Assembly (NCBI RefSeq): GCF_001274535.1
Contig: NZ_CP012410.1
Span: 2,267,126-2,331,125, forward strand
Direction of reading: 5' to 3'
Origin: Leptotrichia sp. oral taxon 212
GTDB taxonomy: Bacteria > Fusobacteriota > Fusobacteriia > Fusobacteriales > Leptotrichiaceae
Length of the DNA: 64,000 bases
The position numbers were made by a program, and so were the translations under genes. Each line of letters opens with the position of its first letter. The first letter of the stretch is position 1. The notes below the pieces were generated by a model that was not told the origin of the DNA, searched no databases, and saw nothing but the letters and a program-made list of their open reading frames with translations. Shown piece after piece: positions 9,756 through 17,280 of this stretch.

Positions 9756-9785
9756 TAAATAGAAAATAGAATTGTAAAACAAAAT

Positions 9786-9867
9786 GGAAGCCCGAAAATA
9801 ATATATATCAGTAAACTGAACGGTAAAACTTAAAAGTTTAAAGATATATTATTTTGAAAAGGCTTCC
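9786..9867. terminator. Bidirectional hairpin between the M3 peptidase and cysE
   Basis: GGAAGCC (9786-9792) pairs with GGCTTCC (9861-9867). An inner stem of about 13 A/T pairs lies inside it, and an AACTTaaAAGTT palindrome sits in the loop. It lies between two convergent genes and is suited to stop both. Its length (82 bases) and compact palindromic form also resemble a small non-autonomous repeat. Confidence 0.65.
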
Positions 9868-9923
9868 TTCTATATTACTCATTTATATTATTTCATTTAT
9901 AACATTTCAATTATATTTCTACA

Positions 9924-10472
9924 TTAAATATGCCACATAAAGTAGTCTTCCGAACCTTTCTTTATTATTCTGGCAGGAATTCCTACTGCAGCCGCATCAT
10001 CCGGAATATCTTTTAAAACGACAGCATTAGCTCCTATTTTTGCATTATTTCCTATTGTTATATTCCCTAAAATCTTTGCTCCTGCACCAACTGTAACATT
10101 ATCCTTTAAAGTTGGATGCCTTTTACCTTTTGAAGAAGTTACACCGCCTAATGTAACTCCATGATAGATTATACAGTCATTCCCTACAACTGCTGTTTCA
10201 CCAATTACAATCCCCATTCCATGATCGAAAAAAATTCTTTTCCCCAATGTAGCCCCCGGATGTATTTCTATACCTGTAAAAAAACGGGAAAGCTGAGAAA
10301 AAAAACGGGCTAAAAAGAAGAATTTTCTTTTATATAGAAAATTATTGAAACGATGACTGATAACCGCATGAAATGAAGGATAAAGAAGAACTTCAATCTT
10401 ATTTCCTACAGCCGGATCTTTTTGAGATATATTATCTATTTCCTCCTTAAGCCATTTAAAAATTTTACTCAC
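9924..10472 (-). CDS. cysE: Serine O-acetyltransferase
   Basis: Makes O-acetylserine from serine and acetyl-CoA, the first step of cysteine synthesis; CysK, encoded just upstream, uses the product. The 182-residue short form starts with [11 protein letters not shown]. It has the catalytic block [20 protein letters not shown] and left-handed beta-helix hexapeptide repeats ([20 protein letters not shown]). The start is uncertain. The GTG at 10472 overlaps its own likely ribosome site (AAGAGGTGA), which would be better placed for the ATT at 10463. It is cytoplasmic and probably forms the cysteine synthase complex with CysK. Confidence 0.88.
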   Translation of the reverse strand: MSKIFKWLKEEIDNISQKDPAVGNKIEVLLYPSFHAVISHRFNNFLYKRKFFFLARFFSQLSRFFTGIEIHPGATLGKRIFFDHGMGIVIGETAVVGNDCIIYHGVTLGGVTSSKGKRHPTLKDNVTVGAGAKILGNITIGNNAKIGANAVVLKDIPDDAAAVGIPARIIKKGSEDYFMWHI

Positions 10473-10544
10473 CTCTTAATTAAAATTATCAACAACATTA
10501 TTTATAGTCTTTCTGCCTGAGACTATATCCAGTAATAAAAAATT

Positions 10545-10581
10545 TTACTCTGCTTATCAAATCCTAAAATAAACAGAGTAA
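10545..10581 (-). terminator. Terminator after cysK
   Basis: An eight-pair stem TTACTCTG/CAGAGTAA (10545-10552 with 10574-10581) is followed on the minus strand by AAAATTTTTT. It lies between cysK and cysE, so cysE is either expressed by readthrough or from its own promoter. Confidence 0.6.
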
Positions 10582-10600
10582 TTATTTTATATTAATTTTA

Positions 10601-11512
10601 TTACTTGTAAGCTTCTACTGAAAGATATTTCTCTCCTCCGTCCGGAGCTATAGCCAATACTTTTTTACCTTTTCCAAGTTTTTTTGCAACCTGATATGCA
10701 GCTGCAATAGCCGCTCCTGAAGAAATTCCAACAAAAAGTCCATTTTCCTTTGAAGCCTTTAACCCATAAGCCAGCGCATCTTCATCTGTAACCTGAATTA
10801 TCTCATCAACAACATTTCCATCATAGTTTCCAGGAACAAATCCCGCTCCGATTCCCTGAATAACATGTTTTCCAGGTTGTCCACCAGAAACAACTGCTGA
10901 TTTTACAGGTTCAACTCCAATTACTTTAGTTTCAGGTCTTTCTTCCTTAAGTTTTCTTCCAACTCCTACAAGAGTTCCTGCTGTACCGATTCCAGCGACA
11001 AAAGCATCTAAAATAGGAAAATCATTCAGTATTTCAACTGCAGTAGTTTCATAATGTTTCTGCGGGTTCGCAGGATTTTCAAACTGCTGTGGCAGAAAAT
11101 ATCCAGGATTTTCAGCAACTATTCTTTCAGCTTCAGCAATAGAACCTTTCATTCCTTTTGCCCCTTCAGTAAGTATAAGTTCTGCTCCAAAAGCTTTTAT
11201 AAAATCCCTTCTCTCAACACTCGCTGTATCAGGCATTATTATTATAACTTTATATCCTTTAAGTTTTCCGATTAATGACAATGCAATCCCGGTATTTCCT
11301 GAAGTAGGTTCAACTATTGTCCCTCCAGGTTTTAACTTACCATCTTTTTCTGCAGCTTCTATCATCCCCAGAGCCGCACGATCCTTTACACTTCCACCAA
11401 GATTGTACTTTTCAAGTTTCACATACACATCGGCAATGTTTTCATCCTTTTCAAGATTAAGTTTTACAACCGGTGTATTTCCAATTAATTCTAAAATGTT
11501 TTCGTAAATCAT
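10601..11512 (-). CDS. cysK: Cysteine synthase A (O-acetylserine sulfhydrylase)
   Basis: A PLP enzyme that makes cysteine from O-acetylserine and sulfide. The PLP lysine is in GGSVKDRA (about Lys43). The substrate loop is TSGNTG (about 70-75), and the phosphate-binding glycine run is GIGTAGT. Translated from ATG at 11512 it has 303 residues, the family length, and is preceded by AGGAGG eight bases upstream. The frame is open further upstream, but that would add an unrelated hydrophobic segment. A promoter overlapped by a dyad lies about 60-100 bases upstream, suggesting regulated cysteine synthesis. cysE follows. Confidence 0.93.
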   Translation of the reverse strand: MIYENILELIGNTPVVKLNLEKDENIADVYVKLEKYNLGGSVKDRAALGMIEAAEKDGKLKPGGTIVEPTSGNTGIALSLIGKLKGYKVIIIMPDTASVERRDFIKAFGAELILTEGAKGMKGSIAEAERIVAENPGYFLPQQFENPANPQKHYETTAVEILNDFPILDAFVAGIGTAGTLVGVGRKLKEERPETKVIGVEPVKSAVVSGGQPGKHVIQGIGAGFVPGNYDGNVVDEIIQVTDEDALAYGLKASKENGLFVGISSGAAIAAAYQVAKKLGKGKKVLAIAPDGGEKYLSVEAYK

Positions 11513-11574
11513 TCCATTACCTCCTAGTAAAATTATTATATATATTAACTTATTACGAACTATTTTATTTGCAA

Positions 11575-11612
11575 ATTGTAACACTAAAAAAAATAAAATA
11601 CAAGCGTTACAA
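11575..11612 (-). promoter_or_regulatory. cysK promoter with overlapping operator dyad
   Basis: On the minus strand a -35 box TTGTAT (11603-11598) and a -10 box TACAAT (11580-11575) are 17 bases apart. The arms TTGTAAC and GTTACAA (11576-11582 and 11606-11612) form a perfect inverted repeat. One arm lies over the -10 box and the other just upstream of the -35. That geometry suits repression, but the regulator is not identified. The remaining AT-rich sequence up to 11774 shows no gene, T-box or riboswitch that I can recognise. Confidence 0.5.
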
Positions 11613-11774
11613 ATATACAAAATATAGATATAAAGTATTAATCATATTAATTTTATATGTATAAGTATATTATCAGGATACAACAAATATATATAATATC
11701 CCTCTATACATTTGATTATACAAAATACTTTTAAAAAATAAATAGAATTATAATAACAAAATTTTTTTAAATTT

Positions 11775-11821
11775 AAAAACGATATTTAAAAAATTTAAAT
11801 AATTTAATAAATACCGTTTTT
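11775..11821 (-). terminator. Terminator of the 11849-12430 gene
   Basis: The arms AAAAACGGTATTT and AAATATCGTTTTT (read on the minus strand) pair over 13 bases with one G-U pair and flank an AT-rich loop. It lies 27 bases after the stop codon at 11849. Confidence 0.6.
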
Positions 11822-11848
11822 TATATTTTACTATGTTTTAAATCTTTC

Positions 11849-12430
11849 TTAAAAATTTTCTTTATATAAAGGCTTTTCAGTATTATAAGGCTCATATATC
11901 AATACATGTATATTTTCTACAAGAGGATTGTCCTTTTTAACCTTATTCGAAAGATCTCTGGCAATCACACTAAATTCATCCCTTGTCATAAATTCCTTTG
12001 TATAGATCATTATATCTGTTCCTTTTGCATATGTTGCCGCATCAATATTCTTTATTTTGGGATTACTTTTCTTGACTTCATTTAAAATATCGTAATATTC
12101 CTTTATAAGAGTATCTACTATTTCAACAGTTTTTTTCCCTTCATCTGCTCTCACAAACAGAGTATAAGTGACTCTGTTTTTTTCAGCCTCAATTTCCTTT
12201 ATATCTTCTTCCATTGTCTGATCAGTCGTTTTTCTTATTTCTGATTTTGGATTATACCCTTCCTTTTTAATATAATTCAAAATTTCATTTTTTTCATTAT
12301 ATTCTTCTTTTACAGGTTTTGAAGTTGTTTTTCCAAATTCCGGTAATGGTGGAAATTTTGTTGTCTTTGCAGAAAATCCGACAGTTGTTAAAACTGTTAA
12401 TAATAAAACTATACTTATTCTTCTTTTCAT
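11849..12430 (-). CDS. Secreted protein of unknown function
   Basis: A 193-residue protein with a clear signal peptide (MKRRISIVLLLTVLTTVGFSA), probably cut after SA. The mature part is hydrophilic, with a Pro-rich start (TTKFPPLPEFGKTTSK) and a charged helix near residues 60-85. A mixed alpha/beta C-terminal half contains VTYTLFVRADEGKKTVEIVD. No catalytic motif is apparent. I do not recognise the family. It is followed by its own terminator, and the downstream neighbour is cysK, so no functional link can be drawn. A periplasmic or cell-envelope location is inferred. Confidence 0.75.
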   Translation of the reverse strand: MKRRISIVLLLTVLTTVGFSAKTTKFPPLPEFGKTTSKPVKEEYNEKNEILNYIKKEGYNPKSEIRKTTDQTMEEDIKEIEAEKNRVTYTLFVRADEGKKTVEIVDTLIKEYYDILNEVKKSNPKIKNIDAATYAKGTDIMIYTKEFMTRDEFSVIARDLSNKVKKDNPLVENIHVLIYEPYNTEKPLYKENF

Positions 12431-12514
12431 TTATAAACTCTCCTTTTTCTGTCTAAATATGGGGTTTCCCAATTTTTCCCATAAACCTCTATCCAATATG
12501 GATAATGCTGTACT

Positions 12515-12904
12515 TTATTTAGTATTTTTCTCATACTCTTTCCTTGCTTCTTCAAGAGAAAAGCTTCTATCGTATTTTTCTTTATTTATTTTATCCTTAA
12601 TATGAAATATTTCCTCCAAGTCAATATTATAATCATTTGCGATGGCAATTATATAATAGAATATGTCAAAAAGTTCCTCCTCTATTGTTCCTTTTATATT
12701 TTCACCGTTATATCTCAAGTTTTTCCTTATATTTTCAGCCAGCTCTCCAAATTCTTCAATCAGTTTCAATACAAGTCTCCGGGAATTTTCCTTCTTTTCC
12801 GCTTCGCTTCTGTTATCCTGTATTTTTTCAAGACTTCCCTTCTCAATATGCCTTATAAGAAACTGTATTTCCTTTAATGTCATGTCCTTATTATTTTTAG
12901 TCAA
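12515..12904 (-). CDS. MazG-like nucleotide pyrophosphohydrolase
   Basis: About 130 residues. The MazG NTP-PPase helix motifs are visible: EEFGELAENIRKN followed by EEELFDIFYYIIAIANDY, the metal-binding E-E..E-x12-28-E-x-x-D pattern. Family members hydrolyse nucleoside triphosphates (often non-canonical or dNTPs) to monophosphates. The start chosen is TTG at 12904, because an AAGGAGGAG lies six bases upstream. The frame is open to 12943 but with no ribosome site, and an internal ATG lies at 12883. It stands between the secreted protein and the 5'-nucleotidase. The exact substrate is unknown. Confidence 0.75.
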   Translation of the reverse strand: MTKNNKDMTLKEIQFLIRHIEKGSLEKIQDNRSEAEKKENSRRLVLKLIEEFGELAENIRKNLRYNGENIKGTIEEELFDIFYYIIAIANDYNIDLEEIFHIKDKINKEKYDRSFSLEEARKEYEKNTK

Positions 12905-12983
12905 ATCACTCCTCCTTATCAAATAATAAATAATACATAACAATACTACCCTAGCCTTTTTATTTTCTTAAGCTTTGCATTTT

Positions 12984-14777
12984 TTAATATTTGAATTTTA
13001 CATTTGAAGATTCAGGTCTTCCAACTGATTTTTTCTCTTTAACATAGTTTATAAATGATGTTTCAACACCTAAATGTGTATTTACTCCTTCTCTTCCAGG
13101 AGTTGAAGTAATTTTACCAAAAGTGGCATATCCGTCTTTTCCTGCCGCAATGTATGAGTTTGTTCCCACAGTATAAGTTTTTCCTGCTTCAATTGGAACC
13201 CATTTATTTGTTTTTGCATCAAGTACTTCTACTTTTTTAACTCTTGTTCCGAGAGTTCCTGCCTTAGTTGCTTCAAATCTTACTGCTGCTCCATATGGAA
13301 AGGCTCCTGAAGATCCTCCATCAAGTGCAAAATTCAACGCATCTTCTATTACTTGTTTTATTTCTGCACCATTCATTTTCAAAATATAAATTGTATTTGA
13401 AGTGAATGGAAGTAATGTATAGGCATCATCATAAGAAATTTTTCCAGGTACCAATGAAATTCTAGTTCCTCCTGAGTTCATTATTACCATGTCAACATTA
13501 CCTGTACCCATATTTTTAAGCATGTGCAGAACTGTTTCAGATACAAGCGTTGTAGCTAGCGATCCTTCCGGATTTTTTTCATTAGGTATTCTGTTTGCTG
13601 ATCCACCTGGTATTTCTTCTATTATATTACCTATTTCTTTTTTACCAAGTTCATTTTTTTCCTTTTTATATCCTTCAAGAATTTTCTGAGCTGTTGGATC
13701 TTCTTTTACAAATTTTAAATCTTTACGGCTATTTATAAATTTAATAACATCTTCTTTTTCTTTTCCTTCAAGCTGACTCTTTTCACCTTTTTCGTTTTTC
13801 ACTTCAAATAAGCTATCTCCAAGAACTATTGTAGGTTCTGCCTTTAATTCAGTTATTACACCTTTATCATTAAATTTAACCTTCATATTTCCTACCAGAT
13901 GAGAGTAGCTCCATGCTTCTGCAACATATACAGGTTCCCCTGCTGGAGACATTATTTTCTTAGGATATTCAGCAACCGGTTTCAATCCATATTCTTTGAA
14001 TCCTTCTCCTAGAAGATAGTGAGTATCCCCTGTTATAATAAGGTCTATTCCTGAAACTTTTTCAGCTATTTCAAGGTTTTTCTCATATCCTGCGTGTGAA
14101 AGGAAGATTATTTTGTTAATTCCTTTTGCCTGAAGTTCTTCTACCATTTTCTTAGCTGTTTCAACTTCATCATAGAATTTTATATCTTTTCCCGGACTTG
14201 AAGATTCAACTGTTTTTCCTACTACATCCAGTCCTACAATGGCAACATCCTGCCCTTGTATTTTCTTTATCATATAAGGAGTCCATTTTCCTTCCAGTAT
14301 GCTTCCCTTGTCAGGAACAACATTGGCTGAAACTACCGGTATTTTTAGATCATCAAGGAAGTTTTTCAGAACTAGGTTTCCATCATCAAATTCATGGTTT
14401 CCTAAAGCAAATAAGTCAAAATGCCCAACATTCATAAGAGCGGCATCAGCTTTTCCTTTAAACAGTGTATAGTAAAGCGTACCTGAAAGAGCATCTCCGG
14501 CATGCAGTACAAGATTATTCTTACCTGATTTCTTTAAATCTGATATTCTTTGAATCATTCTTGGCATTCCACCAACATTAAGAGTAACTTTTTTACCGTT
14601 AAGAACCAGTTCCATTTTTTCTTCTTCAAGATGTGAATGGTGATCATTAATATGAATAACATTCAGTTCCAATGTTTTTGGTGAAAGTGCTTTTTTTGAA
14701 GGTGCTTTCTTTTTAGCAGCTCCCATAGCTGAAATACTTAAAGCTGCAGCTAACCCTAATAAAATTAATTTTTTCAT
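12984..14777 (-). CDS. Secreted 5'-nucleotidase / metallophosphatase (UshA-like)
   Basis: A 597-residue exported enzyme with a signal peptide (LILLGLAAALSISAMGA). The N-terminal calcineurin-like domain has NDHHSH, GDALSG, GNHEFD and TGDTHYLL metal-binding blocks. The C-terminal 5'-nucleotidase domain, from about residue 370, contains NSGGTR, LLPFTSNTI and the FPYGAAVRFEAT substrate region. Known relatives dephosphorylate nucleotides or hydrolyse UDP-sugars in the periplasm so that nucleosides can be taken up. The first motif has HH where many relatives have NDFHG. Good GGAGG site. No obvious operon partner. Confidence 0.87.
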   Translation of the reverse strand: MKKLILLGLAAALSISAMGAAKKKAPSKKALSPKTLELNVIHINDHHSHLEEEKMELVLNGKKVTLNVGGMPRMIQRISDLKKSGKNNLVLHAGDALSGTLYYTLFKGKADAALMNVGHFDLFALGNHEFDDGNLVLKNFLDDLKIPVVSANVVPDKGSILEGKWTPYMIKKIQGQDVAIVGLDVVGKTVESSSPGKDIKFYDEVETAKKMVEELQAKGINKIIFLSHAGYEKNLEIAEKVSGIDLIITGDTHYLLGEGFKEYGLKPVAEYPKKIMSPAGEPVYVAEAWSYSHLVGNMKVKFNDKGVITELKAEPTIVLGDSLFEVKNEKGEKSQLEGKEKEDVIKFINSRKDLKFVKEDPTAQKILEGYKKEKNELGKKEIGNIIEEIPGGSANRIPNEKNPEGSLATTLVSETVLHMLKNMGTGNVDMVIMNSGGTRISLVPGKISYDDAYTLLPFTSNTIYILKMNGAEIKQVIEDALNFALDGGSSGAFPYGAAVRFEATKAGTLGTRVKKVEVLDAKTNKWVPIEAGKTYTVGTNSYIAAGKDGYATFGKITSTPGREGVNTHLGVETSFINYVKEKKSVGRPESSNVKFKY

Positions 14778-14891
14778 GTTTCCTCCTTTAAATTTTCTTA
14801 TTTTTTATTGTCAATATAATTATATCCTGATTTTTCTAAAAATCAAAACTATATTATCTCAATAATACCAGTACCAAGTTTATTTACATGA

Positions 14892-15293
14892 CTATTTTCC
14901 CTTTAATGAATCAAAATATTTAGTCAATGACGGAGAAGCAAAATAATCAAGCCATTTTTTCTCCGGAATTGTACAATATTTTGCATAATATTGCATTGTA
15001 ACTTTTATAGGATCTTTTTCATTTACAAACAATCCTTCTTCCTGTATTATTCTTCCATAAGTAGTCAGAGAGGAGTCAAAGTTGTCTATCATCTCTGTAT
15101 TTTTATTATCTTCATGAAATGATCGTAACAAAACCTGCTTTATGATAAACCTGCAACGAAAATCTCCTGGAAATATCTCTTTTATATTTTTATATGCGGA
15201 ATCAAATTTTTCATCCTTAAAAGGATCCTTTACATTACCTAAAGAAACCATACTTACGAAAAGAAATAAATATACTGCAATTTTTTTCATCAT
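14892..15293 (-). CDS. Small secreted protein of unknown function
   Basis: A 133-residue protein with a signal peptide (KIAVYLFLFVSMVSLGN). The mature part is about 113 residues, hydrophilic, and contains two Cys (FRCRF and YCTIP) that could form a disulfide outside the cytoplasm. No known motif is recognised. An AAAGGATGG site supports the start. It lies alone between the 5'-nucleotidase and the divergent thioredoxin gene. A periplasmic location is inferred. Confidence 0.65.
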   Translation of the reverse strand: MMKKIAVYLFLFVSMVSLGNVKDPFKDEKFDSAYKNIKEIFPGDFRCRFIIKQVLLRSFHEDNKNTEMIDNFDSSLTTYGRIIQEEGLFVNEKDPIKVTMQYYAKYCTIPEKKWLDYFASPSLTKYFDSLKGK

Positions 15294-15452
15294 TTAAACC
15301 ATCCTTTCTGTTTTATTTGAATAATTTTATATTCAATATCTTTTCTAATAAATATTATATCCCGATTTTTTAAAAATGCACACTGATTTTTTATAATTTT
15401 AAAATAGCTTATTATAAAAATAGATTAGCAAAAAATCATATTCATGAAAAAA

Positions 15453-15481
15453 TTGACTTATTTGAAAAAAAATGGTATATT
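15453..15481 (+). promoter_or_regulatory. Promoter of trxA
   Basis: TTGACT (15453-15458), a 17-base spacer and TATATT (15476-15481), with an extended TGG before the -10 box. It lies inside the longest open frame, which shows that the upstream ATG at 15444 is not the start and supports the ATG at 15534. Confidence 0.75.
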
Positions 15482-15533
15482 CAAATTATCAATTAGTTAT
15501 ACAAAAATAATAAATTTAAGGAGAGATGATATA

Positions 15534-15845
15534 ATGGCAATAAGTTTAAACAAAGATAGTTTTGAAAAACAAATATCTAATGGAGTTACTCTTGTAGATT
15601 TCTGGGCTGAATGGTGTTCACCATGTAGATTTCAGCTTCCTATTTTAGAAGAAGTTTCAGAAGAAATTGGAACTAAGGCAGTTGTAGCTAAAGTTAATGT
15701 AGATGAAGAACTTGAACTTGCTCAGCAGTTTGGTGTACAAAGCATCCCTACACTGATTTTATTTAAGGATGGGGCGCCTATTGACATAATGGTAGGAGTT
15801 CAGGATAAAGAAACTCTTGTAGGAAAAATTACTAAAGCACTGTAA
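15534..15845 (+). CDS. trxA: Thioredoxin
   Basis: A 104-residue cytoplasmic disulfide reductase of the usual thioredoxin length. The active site is WCSPC (Cys28, Cys31), followed by the cis-Pro region SIPTLILFKDG. Standard thioredoxins have WCGPC, so the Gly to Ser change is unusual and could shift redox potential. Start chosen at 15534 (AAGGAG nine bases before; a promoter lies 50-80 bases upstream). trxB follows 378 bases downstream on the same strand, separated by a repeat element, so the two may not share one transcript. Confidence 0.92.
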   Translation: MAISLNKDSFEKQISNGVTLVDFWAEWCSPCRFQLPILEEVSEEIGTKAVVAKVNVDEELELAQQFGVQSIPTLILFKDGAPIDIMVGVQDKETLVGKITKAL

Positions 15846-15900
15846 AAACAATAATTTTCTGAAATTTTTATTATCAGAAGTAATAAAGTTGCAAAAATTA

Positions 15901-16144
15901 AGGGGGTTGTCTCAAAAAGAAAATTTTTAAAAAATTGTGAAAACTATGTTTTTGAATTGTTTAAAATTTTACAATGTAAAACAGTAAATGAATTTAGGAA
16001 ATGTCAACTGTTTGAGCCGAAAGGCGAGTTTTGACTCTTTCTTAATGAATGACTGTTTTATATGAGTAAAATTTTAGTAAATGAATAAAATATAGTTTTT
16101 ATATATTATATTTATAGTGTTACTATTTTGATATAGTCTCTTTT
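15901..16144. repeat. Dispersed GTCTCAAAA repeat, long copy (MITE-like)
   Basis: This fills most of the gene-free stretch between trxA and trxB. The left end GGGGGTTGTCTCAAAAAG is matched by an imperfect inverted right end (TACTATTTTGATATAGTCTC, 16121-16140). The left 70 bases closely resemble the copies at 23243-23338 and 31281-31405, including GAAAACTAT, TTTTTGAATT and TTTAAAATTTT. No transposase frame is present. It may be a non-autonomous IS derivative. Confidence 0.6.
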
Positions 16145-16175
16145 GGAAGCAACTTTTCCTAATTTTAAATTATAG

Positions 16176-16223
16176 AAAAGGAGGCGTAATGCCTAAAAAT
16201 TACAGGCAGAACGGTAAAAACAT
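16176..16223 (+). promoter_or_regulatory. trxB leader: ribosome site, hairpin and possible leader peptide
   Basis: AAAAGGAGG (16176-16184) lies 39 bases before the trxB ATG. An interrupted stem (CGT..TGCCT with AGGCA..ACG, 16185-16213) begins right after it; when folded, ten bases remain to the ATG. A 16-codon frame (MPKNYRQNGKNICMIQ, 16189-16239) also starts four bases after the site and overlaps the trxB start in another frame. Coupling or hairpin bypass are both possible. Confidence 0.5.
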
Positions 16224-17150
16224 ATGTATGATTCAGTAATTATAGGATCGGGTCCTGCAGGGCTGACTGCGGCTATTTACTTAAGCAGGGCAGGATTGAA
16301 AAATGTTATTATAAGCGGAGCTATGCCAGGGGGACAGCTTACGTCCACAACTGACATTGAAAACTTTCCGGGTTTCCCTAAAGGTATATCAGGTTTTCAG
16401 CTCATGGAGGATATGGCACTTCAGGCTGCAAACTTTGGTACGGAAACTTTGAATACAACTGTTACTTCAATTGATTTTGACAGCAGACCTTTTAAAATAC
16501 ATCTGAAAAATAATAGTATACTTGAAACAAGATCGATAATTCTTTCAACAGGTTCAACTGCAAAATACCTTGGAATTGAAAACGAAATTGAAAGTATAGG
16601 AAACGGTGTAAGTGCATGTGCCACTTGCGACGGATTTTTCTACAGGGGGAAAGAAGTACTCGTTATAGGTGGTGGGGATACTGCCATGGAAGAGGCTACA
16701 TTTCTTACAAAACTGGCAAGTAAAGTAACATTAGTTCATAGAAGAAATGAACTCAGAGCTTCTGCCATAATGCAGGAAAGAGCCCGTAAAAATAAGAAAA
16801 TTGAATGGAAGCTGAACTATACTCCATTGAAGGTTATCACTAATGAATTAGGAAAAGTTTCAGGTATAGAATTACGTAACAACGAAACAAATGAAACAGA
16901 AGTAATTAATACTGACGGTATTTTTGTTGCCATTGGCCATAAACCAAATACTGATTTTTTAAACGGAAAAATTGAACTGGATTCAAGCGGTTATATTATA
17001 ACGGAAGGAAAATCCTCAAAAACAAACATTCCAGGAGTATTTGCGGCAGGTGATATACAGGATAACAAATACCAGCAGGCAATAACAGCTGCAGGAAGTG
17101 GGGCAATTGCCGCTCTTGATGCGAAAGAATATTTAAATGAAAATGAATAA
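16224..17150 (+). CDS. trxB: Thioredoxin reductase
   Basis: A 308-residue FAD/NADPH enzyme that keeps thioredoxin reduced. It has the FAD motif GSGPAGLTAA (about 8-17), the redox pair CATC (about 132-135), the NADPH motif GGGDTAMEE (149-157) and the C-terminal FAD motif AAGDIQD. Length and domain order (FAD, NADPH, FAD) match the low-molecular-weight bacterial type. It is cytoplasmic. The strong ribosome site is displaced from the ATG by a hairpin or short leader frame. It is convergent with pgk across a shared terminator. Confidence 0.93.
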   Translation: MYDSVIIGSGPAGLTAAIYLSRAGLKNVIISGAMPGGQLTSTTDIENFPGFPKGISGFQLMEDMALQAANFGTETLNTTVTSIDFDSRPFKIHLKNNSILETRSIILSTGSTAKYLGIENEIESIGNGVSACATCDGFFYRGKEVLVIGGGDTAMEEATFLTKLASKVTLVHRRNELRASAIMQERARKNKKIEWKLNYTPLKVITNELGKVSGIELRNNETNETEVINTDGIFVAIGHKPNTDFLNGKIELDSSGYIITEGKSSKTNIPGVFAAGDIQDNKYQQAITAAGSGAIAALDAKEYLNENE

Positions 17151-17172
17151 AACTGATATGTTTACATAAAAT

Positions 17173-17220
17173 AGGTTTCTCCATAATGTAATACAAAAGA
17201 CTGCATTGTAGGAGAAACCT
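17173..17220. terminator. Bidirectional terminator between trxB and pgk
   Basis: A perfect ten-pair stem AGGTTTCTCC/GGAGAAACCT (17173-17182 with 17211-17220) is flanked by an A-rich left side and a T-rich right side (TCTTATTTTAT). It lies just after both convergent stop codons. Confidence 0.8.
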
Positions 17221-17280
17221 TCTTATTTTATATTTCACAATAATATTTATTATTTATCGATTATATGACCTGAATCAATT

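Noticed and set aside
11513-11774. T-box or SAM riboswitch upstream of cysK
   Set aside because: The stretch is AT-rich without the conserved T-box sequence or a riboswitch core; only a promoter and a dyad can be supported.
15901-16144. Intact insertion sequence
   Set aside because: The ends look IS-like, but no transposase frame of any length is present; called a MITE-like repeat.
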